From Ditylenchus dipsaci (lineage: Eukaryota > Nematoda > Chromadorea > Rhabditida > Anguinidae), in assembly GCA_004194705.1 (NCBI GenBank), contig SADC01000158.1, positions 118,700 to 182,699 on the forward strand: DNA of 64,000 bases, in the 5' to 3' direction. Below the pieces are notes generated by a model. That model was given only the letters and a program-made list of their open reading frames with translations, did no database searches and was not told the DNA's origin. Below, one piece after another: positions 11,715 through 21,698 of the stretch (within the stretch, counting starts at the first letter, position 1; every line of letters starts with the position of its first letter). Both the position numbers and the translations under genes were made by a program.

Positions 11715-12190
11715 TCAGGTGGATTCGAACCAGCGACCTAAATCAACCCTTAGAATTACTACAACCCCATAATGCAGTGTGACCAAACCAAGTGGTCGTC
11801 CACTTGGATCAAAAATTCTTTTTTCACGTTTTCGGGTTCCAAAACATTTTTTCTGCACTAATTCGAGCATCCTGAACATGGTTTGACAGTGGTAAAATCA
11901 CGTTTTACCGAGAAATTTTTGAGTTATTGCTAACGATTGATTTTGATAAATCAACAATTAGCAATAACTTAAAATTTCTTGGTAAAACCTGATTTTACCA
12001 CTGTCAACCATCTTCAGCATACTCGAATCAGTGCAGAAAAATAGTTTGTAACCCGAAAACGTGAAAAATTTTTTGATCCAAGTGGACGACCACTTGGTTT
12101 GGTTCGTCCCTCTGGATGGAGTTCTGAGCAATTATAAGTGGTGATGTAGAGCTTGCTGGTTCGAATCCACCTGGCCGCATACCTTATTTT
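11715..12190. mobile_element. CCAAGTGG foldback, copy 2, with tRNA-like flanks
   Basis: Inverted arms run from CCAAACCAAGTGGTCG (11784) to CGACCACTTGGTTTGG (about 12108), with GTTTGACAGTGGTAAAATC and its complement inside. Both outer flanks carry B-box-like GGTTCGAATCCACCTG (11725 on the minus strand, 12160 on the plus strand), so the palindrome includes Pol III-type promoter sequence. Confidence 0.7.
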
Positions 12191-12439
12191 TTTATCATGA
12201 TTTTGAGTGTTTGAGTGTGTAGATGTTCATACACTCATCACCAAGGTTGCTGGTTCCAACCCCTCTGGGTGCAATCAGTCCTGAGTAGAGGACCTCGATT
12301 CATGTCCTGGTCACTAGGTGCTTAACAGGGTTCGGGAGCATAAGGTGCTTTTATATGTTTGGAGAAACGTCTATGCCCTCCTAAACTCCGCGCCGAAATA
12401 AAATCTATGGCGAAAACAATAACTCTATGACCAAAAGGT

Positions 12440-12640
12440 GTACCACCCAAAAATGTCCACCGAAAAGTGCTTTACCAAAAAGTTTTCTTACTACATGTGC
12501 CTTTACCAAAAAAAATTTTACCAAATGTGATTTTACCAAATAAAATTTTACCAAATGTGCCTTTACCAAAAAATTTTTTACCAAAAGTTTTTTTTACCAA
12601 ATGTGCCTTTTACAAATATTTCTTTACCTTTTTCGGTACA
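12440..12640. repeat. Tandem array of TTTACCAAATGTGCC
   Basis: About ten units of AAATGTGCCTTTACCAAAAA with variable A/T runs. The same unit builds the arms of the element at 56177-57728. No matching inverted arm was found nearby, so this looks like a solo arm. Confidence 0.65.
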
Positions 12641-13390
12641 CCCCATTTTTTCTTGCTTGATCCTGAAATAGACGCATGTTAAAGTCAAAATGTGAACTAA
12701 AAAATGCTTATTCAGAATAAGGAAAAGTCTTATTCGACAAAATTCTATGGAGCATTTTCGCTATTGGGAAAAATCCATCAGGCATTTTTACCGTTTGCAT
12801 TAATTACATAAGACATTTTTACCGTTGGCATTTTACCGTTGGGCATTTTTACCGTTGGGCATTTTTACCATTGGGCATTTTTACCGTTTGGCATTTTGCC
12901 AAGCGGTAGTTTGCATTCGGCATTTTTCTCATTTGGCATTATGCCAAATGGTAAGAAGATCGCACCCTCAAAATGCGATTCAAATTCAAATGACTGCGAT
13001 TCACGTGAATCGCGGTTTTTTTTAACTCACGACGTTTTTGAATCGCGATTCACGTGAATCGCAGTCATTTGAATTTGAATCGCATTATGAGCAGAAACAA
13101 TTTTTCGGTCGCTGATTCAAAAATACTCAACGATTCATTTTGCCAACACTGGATATGACCCAAAGTTGTAATGTGGCATATTGGCACTCCAACTTCAGAT
13201 CATATCTCAGTACACAAGCATTTTTTTGAATTCTGCTTTTTAATTTGGATTCCTGAGGAAATTTTAGCTACTGGTGAATTTTTTTTTGCTAAAATAAGAG
13301 CTTTGATTTAAAAAAGTATGAAAATTTTGAAAAAAAAACCGTTTCGAGCTGACTGTTTCGAACTGTACCGTTTCGAACTGACCGTACACC

Positions 13391-13437
13391 GTTTTTTTTG
13401 GTGTTGCAGGTTCAATCCCACGTAGTGGCACACTATT
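13391..13437 (+). repeat. tRNA-derived SINE, 3' half (B box)
   Basis: GGTGTTGCAGGTTCAATCCC followed by ACGTAGTGGCAC is the B-box half of the SINE whose A-box half is at 7846-7937. The two were separated by the nested insertions. Confidence 0.65.
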
Positions 13438-13527
13438 TCTTTTGCTTACTTGGCCAGTTTATAGTAACTAGACTTTTTTGACGCCAGATTCGGGATCAGC
13501 GACCCAAATTACCTCTAAACTAGCCAA

Positions 13528-13660
13528 ACAAGCCAAAAAAATAGTGTGCCACTGCGTGGGATTGAACCTGCAACACCAAAAACACTATTTCGGGCCAAAA
13601 AGCGCGAACGCTTACGCACTGCGCCATGAAAGCCACCTTTTCAAACCTAAGTAGCTTCCC
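13528..13660 (-). repeat. tRNA-derived SINE, intact inverted copy
   Basis: On the minus strand: TTTCATGGCGCAGTGCGTAA (A box), then GGCCCGAAATAGTG, then GCAGGTTCAATCCCACG (B box) and CAGTGGCAC. It is inverted relative to the split copy and joined by matching arms (GGCACACTATTT and complement), so together they form a palindrome carrying a tRNA-like promoter in each arm. No acceptor stem pairs, so it is not a functional tRNA. Confidence 0.65.
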
Positions 13661-14000
13661 CCCCCCTTTAAAGTTTTTAAGAACTGAGCAGAAGGAATTT
13701 GCAATATTACACGAATAAAGTAGAAACTCGATTACAGAAAGAGTGAAAAAAGTTGGTTGTGAAAAAGAACACCTTTGAACTAACTTCAACCAAGCACATA
13801 CATAGACAGAGAAACAAGGCTGGAGATGAATTTATTTCGCATTCAACAAGTAGAAAGTAGTTAAACAGCAAAAGGGTAAACAATATGCTCGATTCTTCAA
13901 AAGTTATCGTACAAAATACGAATTTCTTCAGCGTGATGTTTACTCATGCCGCCTTCTATAGATCGGTATCAAACCTGAAAAAATATTTCACTAACTTCAT

Positions 14001-17000
14001 CTATAATAGACAAGAAATGGACTTTACCAGAACCATTTTGCGCATTTCCCTCAATTCTGTCGTTTTTAATGGAATCAAGTGTTGGTAATTGTAGAGTTCG
14101 TTGTAAAGCTCCGGTTCCATACCATCTAAAGAAAAGATTAAACACAACGGTAAGCCATCTTTTACAAAGTATCAGTGCGTACAAGTAGAAGTACAGTGAA
14201 GAAAAGACGGACAACAAGCGTTTCTCGTTTTTGAAACTTTCAAATAAGCGTCCCAAATGATTCGATGACAGTTTTGTTCAAGTTTTCAAAAGTAGTTCAG
14301 CCCTATGATAATACTCAGATTCAATGTAAAAACTGGTCCGGTTTTAAGAAATTCTGATCCACGGCGTTCATTCCACGCCGTATGATCCACTCAAGCCTGG
14401 TGAGGCGAAAATTCATACGCATTCTATGCCGAAAAACACTTAATATTTTCATATTTCTGGCACTCACCATTCAAATATCCCATTTCACTCCATTGTGACG
14501 TTCACGGCTTCCAATTGTATCTATTCCATTTTCCACAGACGAAAAGAATCCGTTCCTTGCCTCCGTAATCATGGCTCCTGTAGCCTATTGGTTTGTCTGC
14601 AATGCCAATGTTCTTCAGGATAATTGATGCATACGCGGCTTAAACACTTTGTAAAAAATATACTCAGGAAAGCAAGCTTGAGAACTTACCAACAGATTTG
14701 TGTGGAGAGCTTAGAGCGGAGATAATGTGAGGCTGTGGAACGAACATTTGCACTGTTTTGGCACCTAGAGAACCAAAATCATACAAGAACACCAAACATG
14801 CTAAGGCCAGCTTTTAGCAGCCATGACTTCGCAATTAATGACTGCAACGACTAATTCAAAAAAAAATATGACCGTTTTTCCTGACTGCAAAGTTGACTCT
14901 CCCGAGTTATAACCAAAAATCATTTTAGCCGAAACGGTTACATCTTCAATTTCTTGTGGTAGTAACAAAATAAATCTATAGATTAAAATGATTATTTAAG
15001 TAAGAGTGAAAGTCAGAATGTTTTTTTTATATCAAGCGACAATGTAGCTACGACAGAGAAGTTAAAGATGTAACCGTTTTGGCTGCAATGATTTCAGGCC
15101 TATAACAACTTTGGCTATAACAGAGGAGAGCCGCGAAGTTTTAGCTTTGGTTGGTGACTAAAAAGTCATCATTCGCGGAGTTCTGGGAGGGCCCAACTGC
15201 CTATAAACGTGCAAAATAAACAATTATATACATCAGCAGATTTTGTCAATTGATAAAGCAACCCCATCAACTCCCTCATCATTAGCTCATCTTCGGCATT
15301 CTTGATGTTGTCCGACGATACGAGCTAAATTCAAGTAAAAATCACTAAACTAAAAGATTGTGAAGCCATACATTGACCAAGATGTTCATCAATGATGAGT
15401 TCCTATAAACAGCCTGAGAAACTTGTAGATATTTAGCCAGTTGATGAAGAGCAGACACAGCACTTTCAACCTAAAACTTTCAGTATGAGGAACCAAGTGA
15501 ATTATCAATTGATAGCCAAATATGTCTGTACCATTTCAGTGAGCGAAACTCCATCAGAGAGACCTTCAAAATCTTCGATAAGCAGGTTGCCGGACTGTTC
15601 GAGTGTTTCAATAGTGATAGTGGCAACAGTGTCACCATCAGGGTACTTTTCTAAATCATCTAGTATATTCATCGGCTATCCAGAACCTTTGGGGCCCACT
15701 CGCCAGAACCAAAGGGCCCCAGTCATTTTAAGTCTAATCTATGCGAAAAATAAGTAAGGCGCGAATTCAAATTGAACATTTTTTGCATAGATTAGACTTA
15801 AAATGACTGGGACCCCTTTGTTCTGGCGAGTGGGCCCCAAAGGTTCTGTTGCTCCTATTCATCGTTTTAGTTTTTTGCCAGAATAATTAAGCGAAAATAA
15901 ATACTGACGCTTAAAATAGACTGAAGATTCATCTGAGACAGAGCTAAAAAGTTAAAGCTAGTTTCGAATCATTTAAACAAGCAATAAGGTATGATCCCTA
16001 CCACAATTTCGAATGAGACCAAGTGCGGCTTTAACAAGAGGCGGACGACGCGTATCTAACAAGGTTAGAATAATAGGGTGCGCAAATTGAAGTTCATTCT
16101 GAGCCTGTTGAGCCAGAGGATGGCGAACGGTACCTAAACGTCAGGTTAGGCTGAGGGACTAAAATAAAAAAATTGCTCACAATGGCGGGTACACAAGGCT
16201 GGCTCAGTAATATCTTCCATCATCTTAAGCAATAAAAAAAAAAACATGATTATCTCTAGCGAAAACGTTTTTAGACAAGTCTTTTACGAAATAATGTCAA
16301 ATATTTACCGCAAAACGACCGAGTACTCTTGCCTTAAGATTAGTAACATAAAACAACGTAATAAAGACATACTGATCAACAAACCAAAGTTGTGATTCCT
16401 CGATTTGAGCAGACCGCTTGCTTGTTACAAATATTGTTGCTGAAATGAGAACCAAATAATAGCAAAGAACTGAAAAATGAGTAAAGTTAGCTTGCCAAGT
16501 GAGATTAGACAGAATTCCGCAAGCACAGCTTATTATTTCTTCGTCGTCCTGTTCATCCAAAAGGAAAACCAAATCAATGACCAAATTGCCAGTGTATCCT
16601 AAATTTTCCGGCTGATAATGCACTAATTAACAGAAACTCTCAAAATTACCAAATTCGTCGCAGCATCAGATAGATTTCTCATAGCATTTAAAACTGCAAG
16701 TTTTCGTTTGTTATCGTAAATTGCTCCAAGCGTCTGATGAAGAGCTTCAAGTCCTCCTATTAAAAAGTAACTACATTGTAAGAGGTTGGCATAAATAAAC
16801 CACTACCTATTGAGATTAATGAGGCTTTGCTTTGGACGTCAGTTGAGATGGATCGGATACTGAAAAGAAAACACTGACTGCTTGCTCACCGTTTGCAATA
16901 AACAAAAACGAACCAACGAACAACTGCGTAAACCAGTTTCACATACGAAGGATTCGACTGCAGGATGTTGACGAGAAAACGAGGTCCTTGGAGAGAAAGA

Positions 17001-18083
17001 AAGGTCTGCTTACACTGGGGCATATCCAACAGCATAATATACAGGCAATCAGCCACCTATGACAATCTCAGTTGATTAAATCAATTACGCTTAGGCGTGC
17101 TTTACCAATGCTTGAAGTTTCGCGTTTGAAGAGCCAAGATGAGGAATAAAAGCCTCGAGACCTGAATGTTTTTGTTTTAAAATTACGTTTCATTGAAAGT
17201 CCTACCTCGCAGGCTATTATCTCATTTTTGGCTTGTTCAATGTAAAGGAGCAAATTGTGCAAGGTCTGTAACACAGCCACATCAGTCTAAAAAGCTTCGC
17301 CAACAAGACATACCGTGACAGCATAATGAACGACCACTTCGATTCTGGAATGAAGCATCCTTATCAATTCAGCAATACCACCGCTTCGGAATATGTGCAT
17401 TCGTCCCACATTATCATGACACAAATGGCTGAGCACCGCAACTGCATCTCTCTTAGTATCGTTGTTTCCAGATCTAAAGTAATAACTAATTAAAGTAAGG
17501 AAGGCAATAATTGAATCCAACCCATTGCATTCACTAGAGCACCAATAAGGTGTTCGTTGGCGGCCAATGTAGCAACACACTTGTCTTCTTTTGAAAGTAG
17601 GTAAACCAAGTGAGCAGCACGCGAAACAACAGCCTATAACGTTAAAAAGGCTGATACATCTAAGAGGTCCAAAAATTACCGGATCCTGATCAAGAAGTGA
17701 GCGAATTAACATGGGAATATCGTTCGCATCTTCGAGCTGAAAAACGCGAAGAGTCAAAAGAACTTTTTATAAAAAGGCAAAACCTGATCCTTGACACTCA
17801 GCAAATCTAAGATGGCTTCTTTCAATAGCTGACTTGGTTCAGCAAACTGATCCACAATTGACGAACGATTGGTATGATCTCCATTAACGTCATCTTCAAT
17901 TGAGATTTCGGGAACAGAGCTTTTCGCACCCGATACGTGGTTCTGCTGTACATACTCATCAAATCTAAAATAGGTCACGCACTAGTCTAGTCAGGTAATA
18001 CAAAAGTCATCAGCCCAACAGAACTAACCATCGTATTGGTTTGTTGAATCCATATCCGAATAATTAGCGTAATCCATTACCAT
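14001..18083 (-). CDS. arm: Divergent beta-catenin / Armadillo
   Basis: About a dozen short exons on the minus strand. Beta-catenins bridge cadherin and alpha-catenin at junctions and co-activate TCF/LEF in Wnt signalling. The ATG at 18083 opens a short acidic N-terminus. AEPSQLLKEAILDLL (about 17830) matches the alpha-catenin-binding segment. Armadillo repeats follow in order: DAVAVLSHLCHDNVG and FRSGGIAELIRML (17450-17350), LQTLHNLLLYIEQAK (17260), PRFLVNILQSNPSYVK (16960), GLEALHQTLGAIYDNK and NAMRNLSDAAT (16730-16660), SCACGILSNLTWQ (16530), EDITEPALC (16210), LLDTRRPPLVKAALGLIRN (16060), ALHQLAKYLQVSQAV (15450) and AYASIILKN (14640). The last exon ends at 14001 with an acidic stretch (DGMEPELYNELYN). 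No DSG-type degron was visible. Single-base frame breaks occur. Confidence 0.85.
14870..15150. mobile_element. Inverted-repeat MITE in a beta-catenin intron
   Basis: AAGTTGACTCTCCCGAGTTA with GCCGAAACGGTTACATCTTC on the left is mirrored by GAAGTTAAAGATGTAACCG and ATAACAGAGGAGAGCCGCGA on the right. The design is like the pogo-type MITEs but the exact ends were not resolved. Confidence 0.5.
15678..15852. repeat. Near-perfect 65-bp inverted repeat in a beta-catenin intron
   Basis: The arms run CAGAACCTTTGGGGCCCACT to about 15746 and from about 15786 to AGTGGGCCCCAAAGGTTCTG. They differ at a few positions and enclose a loop of about 40 bp with GGCGCGAATTCAAA. Probably a young MITE; it lies just upstream (in transcript sense) of an exon acceptor. 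Confidence 0.8.
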
Positions 18084-18930
18084 TTTGCAAAACTTAACGA
18101 TCAAATTTAGAATTAGCAATCAATGTATATCAAATGTTCAGCGAAAATAAGTGGAGTGAACAAGAATGACCAATTCCCGCTTATATCAACGGTCAAGAGG
18201 CGTATCATATCGCCATGTTTTGAGCTGAATGCAAAGAATATGTTTAAGAAGTTAACGAGATTACTCATCACAAGCATGTGTAAAACCAGCTCACATAACT
18301 TAATCATTGCGTTGCTTTAATTGTTTTAGTGGTGCGCAGTACGCACAAAAAAGTACTTGACTGAGATAAGATAATTTTTTTGAAATTCAACATTTACATT
18401 TTTATTGAAACTTGCTAAATAATTGTCGAATTATTCTTGTCCCAACTTGAATATACAGTACAACCGACTAACGAACAAACTACTTTTTGATGTTTTCTTG
18501 CCATGAACTATCCGCTCGTCTCTTTCGTAAGAGTGCCAGCCCGGCACTGACTCTTTAAGATGTATCACCTGAATTTTTTGTCACGCTATCCTTTCTTCTT
18601 ACAATTAATGTTTTGTTGGGTGGTATCAAGAATTGAATTTTACTTTTACCTATTGCACCCGAAGTTAACGGTGATAACGGCGATATTACATGACTGAGGT
18701 AAATGAGGTAGTCTAAAATTTGGGGTAGACCACCTTGGAGTGGGTACCTTGGATTATTACCTACCCAGACTAATTGGATATTGAGATTCTGGATGGTCAA
18801 ACAGCATTTTCGTCCTAAAAAACCGTTTCAGCATGCGATTTCGGGTTGAGGAGTATAATTTGTTCGGCATTTGGAGGGATAAAATTTTTTGTCGACCAAA
18901 TGACCTGTGGACCAATTGACCTAGAGCCGA
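18084..18930. other. Intergenic, no gene recognised
   Basis: Upstream of the beta-catenin start. AT-rich, with no convincing open frame or repeat apart from a possible small palindrome GGGTAGACCACC/GGGTAGGTAATA near 18720-18765. The promoter of the beta-catenin gene should lie in its left part. Confidence 0.4.
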
Positions 18931-18931
18931 T

Positions 18932-19340
18932 GTCAGTTTATGGCTAAAATTCAGTATTTTGTGGCTAAATTTGAGTTCATGGCCAGAATTCAAAAGTTTA
19001 TGGCCAAAATTTCAGTATTTTATGGCCATTTTTTCAGTATTTTATGGCCAAAATTAATACCACCCAAAACAAATTCGTCACAGCAAAAAAACATTTTTGC
19101 CACAAAAAAACTAAATTTGCTACAGAAAAAACTCAAAAACTTAATTTTATCTGTGCTAGCAGTCGGATTGTTGAAGCTATTATCGGTGATATTTAATTTT
19201 GGCCATAAAATACTGAAAATTGGCCATAAAATATTTAATTTTGGCCATAAACTCGACGTGGCCATAAAATATGAATTTCGGCCATAAATTGTTGAATTTT
19301 GGGCCATAAACTTTTAAATTCTGGCCATAAAACTTTTAAA
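18932..19340. mobile_element. Foldback with TTTATGGCCAAAATT arms
   Basis: The left arm (18932-19060) is a tandem array of GTTTATGGCCAAAATTCAG. The right arm (19195-19340) is the inverted array TTTTGGCCATAAAATACTG. The centre is non-coding. A third, solo arm of the same unit is at 20830-20955. Confidence 0.7.
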
Positions 19341-19865
19341 AAAGAAGCTCTGTAATTTTGTAGTTTCATTAAGGCATCTTGACCCCTCAGAAATTTGGAA
19401 ATCGAGTGTCTGGCTCAAATGTAAGCTTACGATTTGCTGAGTAAGATAACACCAAATTCGACCAAATTTTCTTACTAAGTCACCGAGCTGTGGCCTCCGA
19501 AGTTTGGTACTCAGAAAAACCAGTACTTTTCTTAAAACATTTTATACTTAGTGAAATGTTATGATGTACACTCATTTAAAAGTTTATTCTACGCACAAAG
19601 AGTTGTTCTATCTAATGAGTGAAAAAATTTATAGTCTGTAATAATTTTGGCTAAAAGCGTGTTTTTTCAAAAAAGTCAGCATTTTTCGATCACCAATTTT
19701 CGGCGTAAAAACCGTCATAAAGATTGGAATCGGCGTGTACCCTCCTGAATTTTAATGCATCAGAAAGATAATTTCCGGAGTCACCTTTTTGGGGAAAAAA
19801 CCCCGGAAAAAATTGGGGAGGTGAGACGAAAAAGGCCTTTGAAGTTGGCTAGTCATCACTAACTC

Positions 19866-20640
19866 TTTTCAGTTTTTGACGTAAAAAATTTTTTCCACTA
19901 GGAAAACAAAAATTCTGACACCGAATTCATGATCAGCGTATCTGACTTGCTTCTAAAACTACTCTTAGAGGTGCAATTTGAATTTCATATTTCAAACTCC
20001 TCGGGACAATAAACTTTCAAACATGTCAATAATTGGTGAACTAAATATTTATTGCTCTGAGAAAAATTTGAAATACAGTCGACGCTCTTACTTAGGACAC
20101 CCCTACTTAGGACAGAAGTTCGTTCCCACCTCGAGTCCGACACTTTTTTTAGCTCTATTTTATAATAAAATTCTGGTTCTCTATTGACAGTCTGGTCCCA
20201 AATATCGCAAGGATTCCGATTTTCCCGATCGTTTTCTAAAAACCCTAAATTTTTTGCTCTGAAAAAGCAAAAGCTCTTAGTTAGGACAGGCTCTATTGAA
20301 AATACCTGTTTTTTTATTAGAGTTTTGGCTTTTTAAAGTTGAAACATTGGGATTTTAGAAAACGATTCGCAAAATCAGAATCCTTGCAATATTTGGGACC
20401 AGACTGTCAAACAGAACTAGCAAAGGTATTGAAAACTTAAGGTAAAAAAAGTGTCAAACCTGGTAAGTTGGCCGGTCCCTTGGGTGTCCTAAGTAAAAGC
20501 GTCGACTGTATGACATTCAAATTGCACTCTAAATAGTTTTAGAAGCAAATCAGATACGCCGATCTCGAATTCGGTGTCAGAATTTTAGGTTTTCCTAGTG
20601 CAAAAAAATTTTTACGTCAAAAACTGAAAAGGGCTAGGGA
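19866..20640. mobile_element. Inverted-repeat element hosting a pogo-like MITE
   Basis: The arms 19866-19995 and 20512-20640 match in inverse orientation (CAGTTTTTGACGTAAAAAAT, ACACCGAATTC, TAGAGGTGCAATTTGAAT). The younger MITE 20076-20508 is inserted near the centre. Confidence 0.65.
20076..20508. mobile_element. pogo/Tigger-like MITE, TA target
   Basis: The ends CAGTCGACGCTCTTACTTAG and CTAAGTAAAAGCGTCGACTG are flanked by TA on both sides (20074-20075 and 20509-20510). The inner arms pair around TTTAGAAAACGAT. 433 bp, non-coding. Confidence 0.75.
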
Positions 20641-20710
20641 AGATTGCCAAAAACGAAAATTACCAAAACGAAAATTACAAAACGGAGATTGCCAAAACGA
20701 AAATTGCCAT
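20640..20710. repeat. Short AACGAAAATTGCCAAA array
   Basis: Four to five imperfect units of ATTGCCAAAACGAAA in 70 bp. It may be a remnant arm of a foldback element. Confidence 0.5.
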
Positions 20711-20955
20711 GACAAATAAAGGCTTAGTGAATTGAATGAATACGAACATATACCACTCAGTTTCGCATAACGTACCCTTCATTTATCCATTCGTTTGGTT
20801 TTGCTCAAAGGAAATTACTAAAGTGACGCTCTAAGTTTATGGCCAAAATTCAACAATTTATGCCGAAATTCAGTATTTTATGGCCACGTCGAGTTTATGG
20901 CCAAAATTAAATATTTTATGGCCAATTTTCAGTATTTTATGGCCAGTTTTAAATA

Positions 20956-21624
20956 TTGGGCTGGTCCATAAGTTCGCGGTGATTATACATCCACCGCACG
21001 GTTACTGCATGAGTTTCATGAGTTTCGATAAATACATGTCATTGAAAATGACAGATGGGTTTCGCAATTCGAATTTTATTTGTAAAATTAGAACAAGACT
21101 TATTGATGGGTTGCGTAATGATATTCACAACACGAAATTGCAATTTGGAACCCATCAAATAGTTGGGCAGGAGCAACCTGTGTCAAATCACATTGTGCCA
21201 CCGCAAATTGTGCCAAATTCAAATTGTGCCACGCAAATTGTGCCAAAATGAAATTGTGCCACGCAATTGTGCGCGATTTTCATATATTTCACTGTAAAAA
21301 TCATCAAATTTTTATTCTTTTTATTTTTATTCTTTTATTTTTATTCTGGTTCAGTTTGATTTTGGCACAATTTGCGGTGGCACGATTTGAGTTTGGCACA
21401 ATTCAAATCGGGCACAGTGTAATTTGGCACAATATGCGGTGCCACAATGTGATTTGACACAGGCTGCTCCTGCCCAATAGTCTTGTTCTAATTTTACAAA
21501 TTAAATTTTGATTCTGAAACCCATATGTCATTCTTTAATAACATATATTTTTTTAAAACTCATAAACCCATGCAGAAACCTTGCGGTGAATGTATAACCA
21601 CCGCGAACTTATGGACGAACCCAA
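20956..21624. mobile_element. Mariner-like MITE
   Basis: The TIRs begin TTGGG(C/T)TNGTCCATAAGTTC followed by GCGGTG and pair over at least 40 bp. The sequence is reminiscent of mariner-family termini. TA precedes the left end. A younger element (21163-21477) is inserted in the middle. Confidence 0.65.
21163..21477. mobile_element. MITE with ATTGTGCCA arms
   Basis: The ends TTGGGCAGGAGCAACCTGTG and CAGGCTGCTCCTGCCCAA pair, followed by arms of repeated AAATTGTGCCACGC. TAG occurs on both sides and may be a 3-bp duplication. 315 bp. Confidence 0.65.
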
Positions 21625-21698
21625 TTTATCCTTATTAATCGTCTTAATTTATAGTGTATTTATTTGTCTCACAGTTAACAAGTTGATAAATCAGCAAA

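Larger units (their letters stand above)
10917..12967. mobile_element. hAT-B: non-autonomous foldback with GGTAAAAATGCC arms
   Basis: The TIR GGGTGCGATCTTCTTACC and the following CATTTGGCATAATGCCAAAT match in inverted orientation at both ends. The arms continue as arrays of AACGGTAAAAATGCCC (10990-11095 and 12770-12900). A perfect 8-bp duplication TCAAAATG lies at 10909-10916 and 12968-12975. It has no transposase. Its middle holds tRNA-like sequence, a CCAAGTGG foldback and a TTTACCAAATGTGCC array. Confidence 0.85.
8140..13151 (+). mobile_element. hAT-A: BED-finger hAT transposon
   Basis: The TIRs begin CAGTGTTGGCAA and are followed by subterminal GAATCGCATTTTGAATCGC-like arrays on both sides. 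A perfect 8-bp duplication GATATGAC lies at 8132-8139 and 13152-13159. It carries a degenerate hAT transposase (8519-10167). Two further elements are inserted in its 3' half (10385-10620 and 10917-12967). Confidence 0.88.
7938..13390. mobile_element. Foldback MITE (GTCAGTTCGAAACGG arms) inserted in the SINE
   Basis: The arms at 7938-8139 and 13152-13390 are inverted copies (GGTCAGTTCGAAACGG, TTCCTCAGGAATC, ACTTGTGTGCTGAGATATGA on the left). The flanks GTTTGTTT and GTTTTTTT look like an 8-bp duplication with one mismatch. The hAT element at 8140-13151 is inserted at its centre. Confidence 0.65.
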
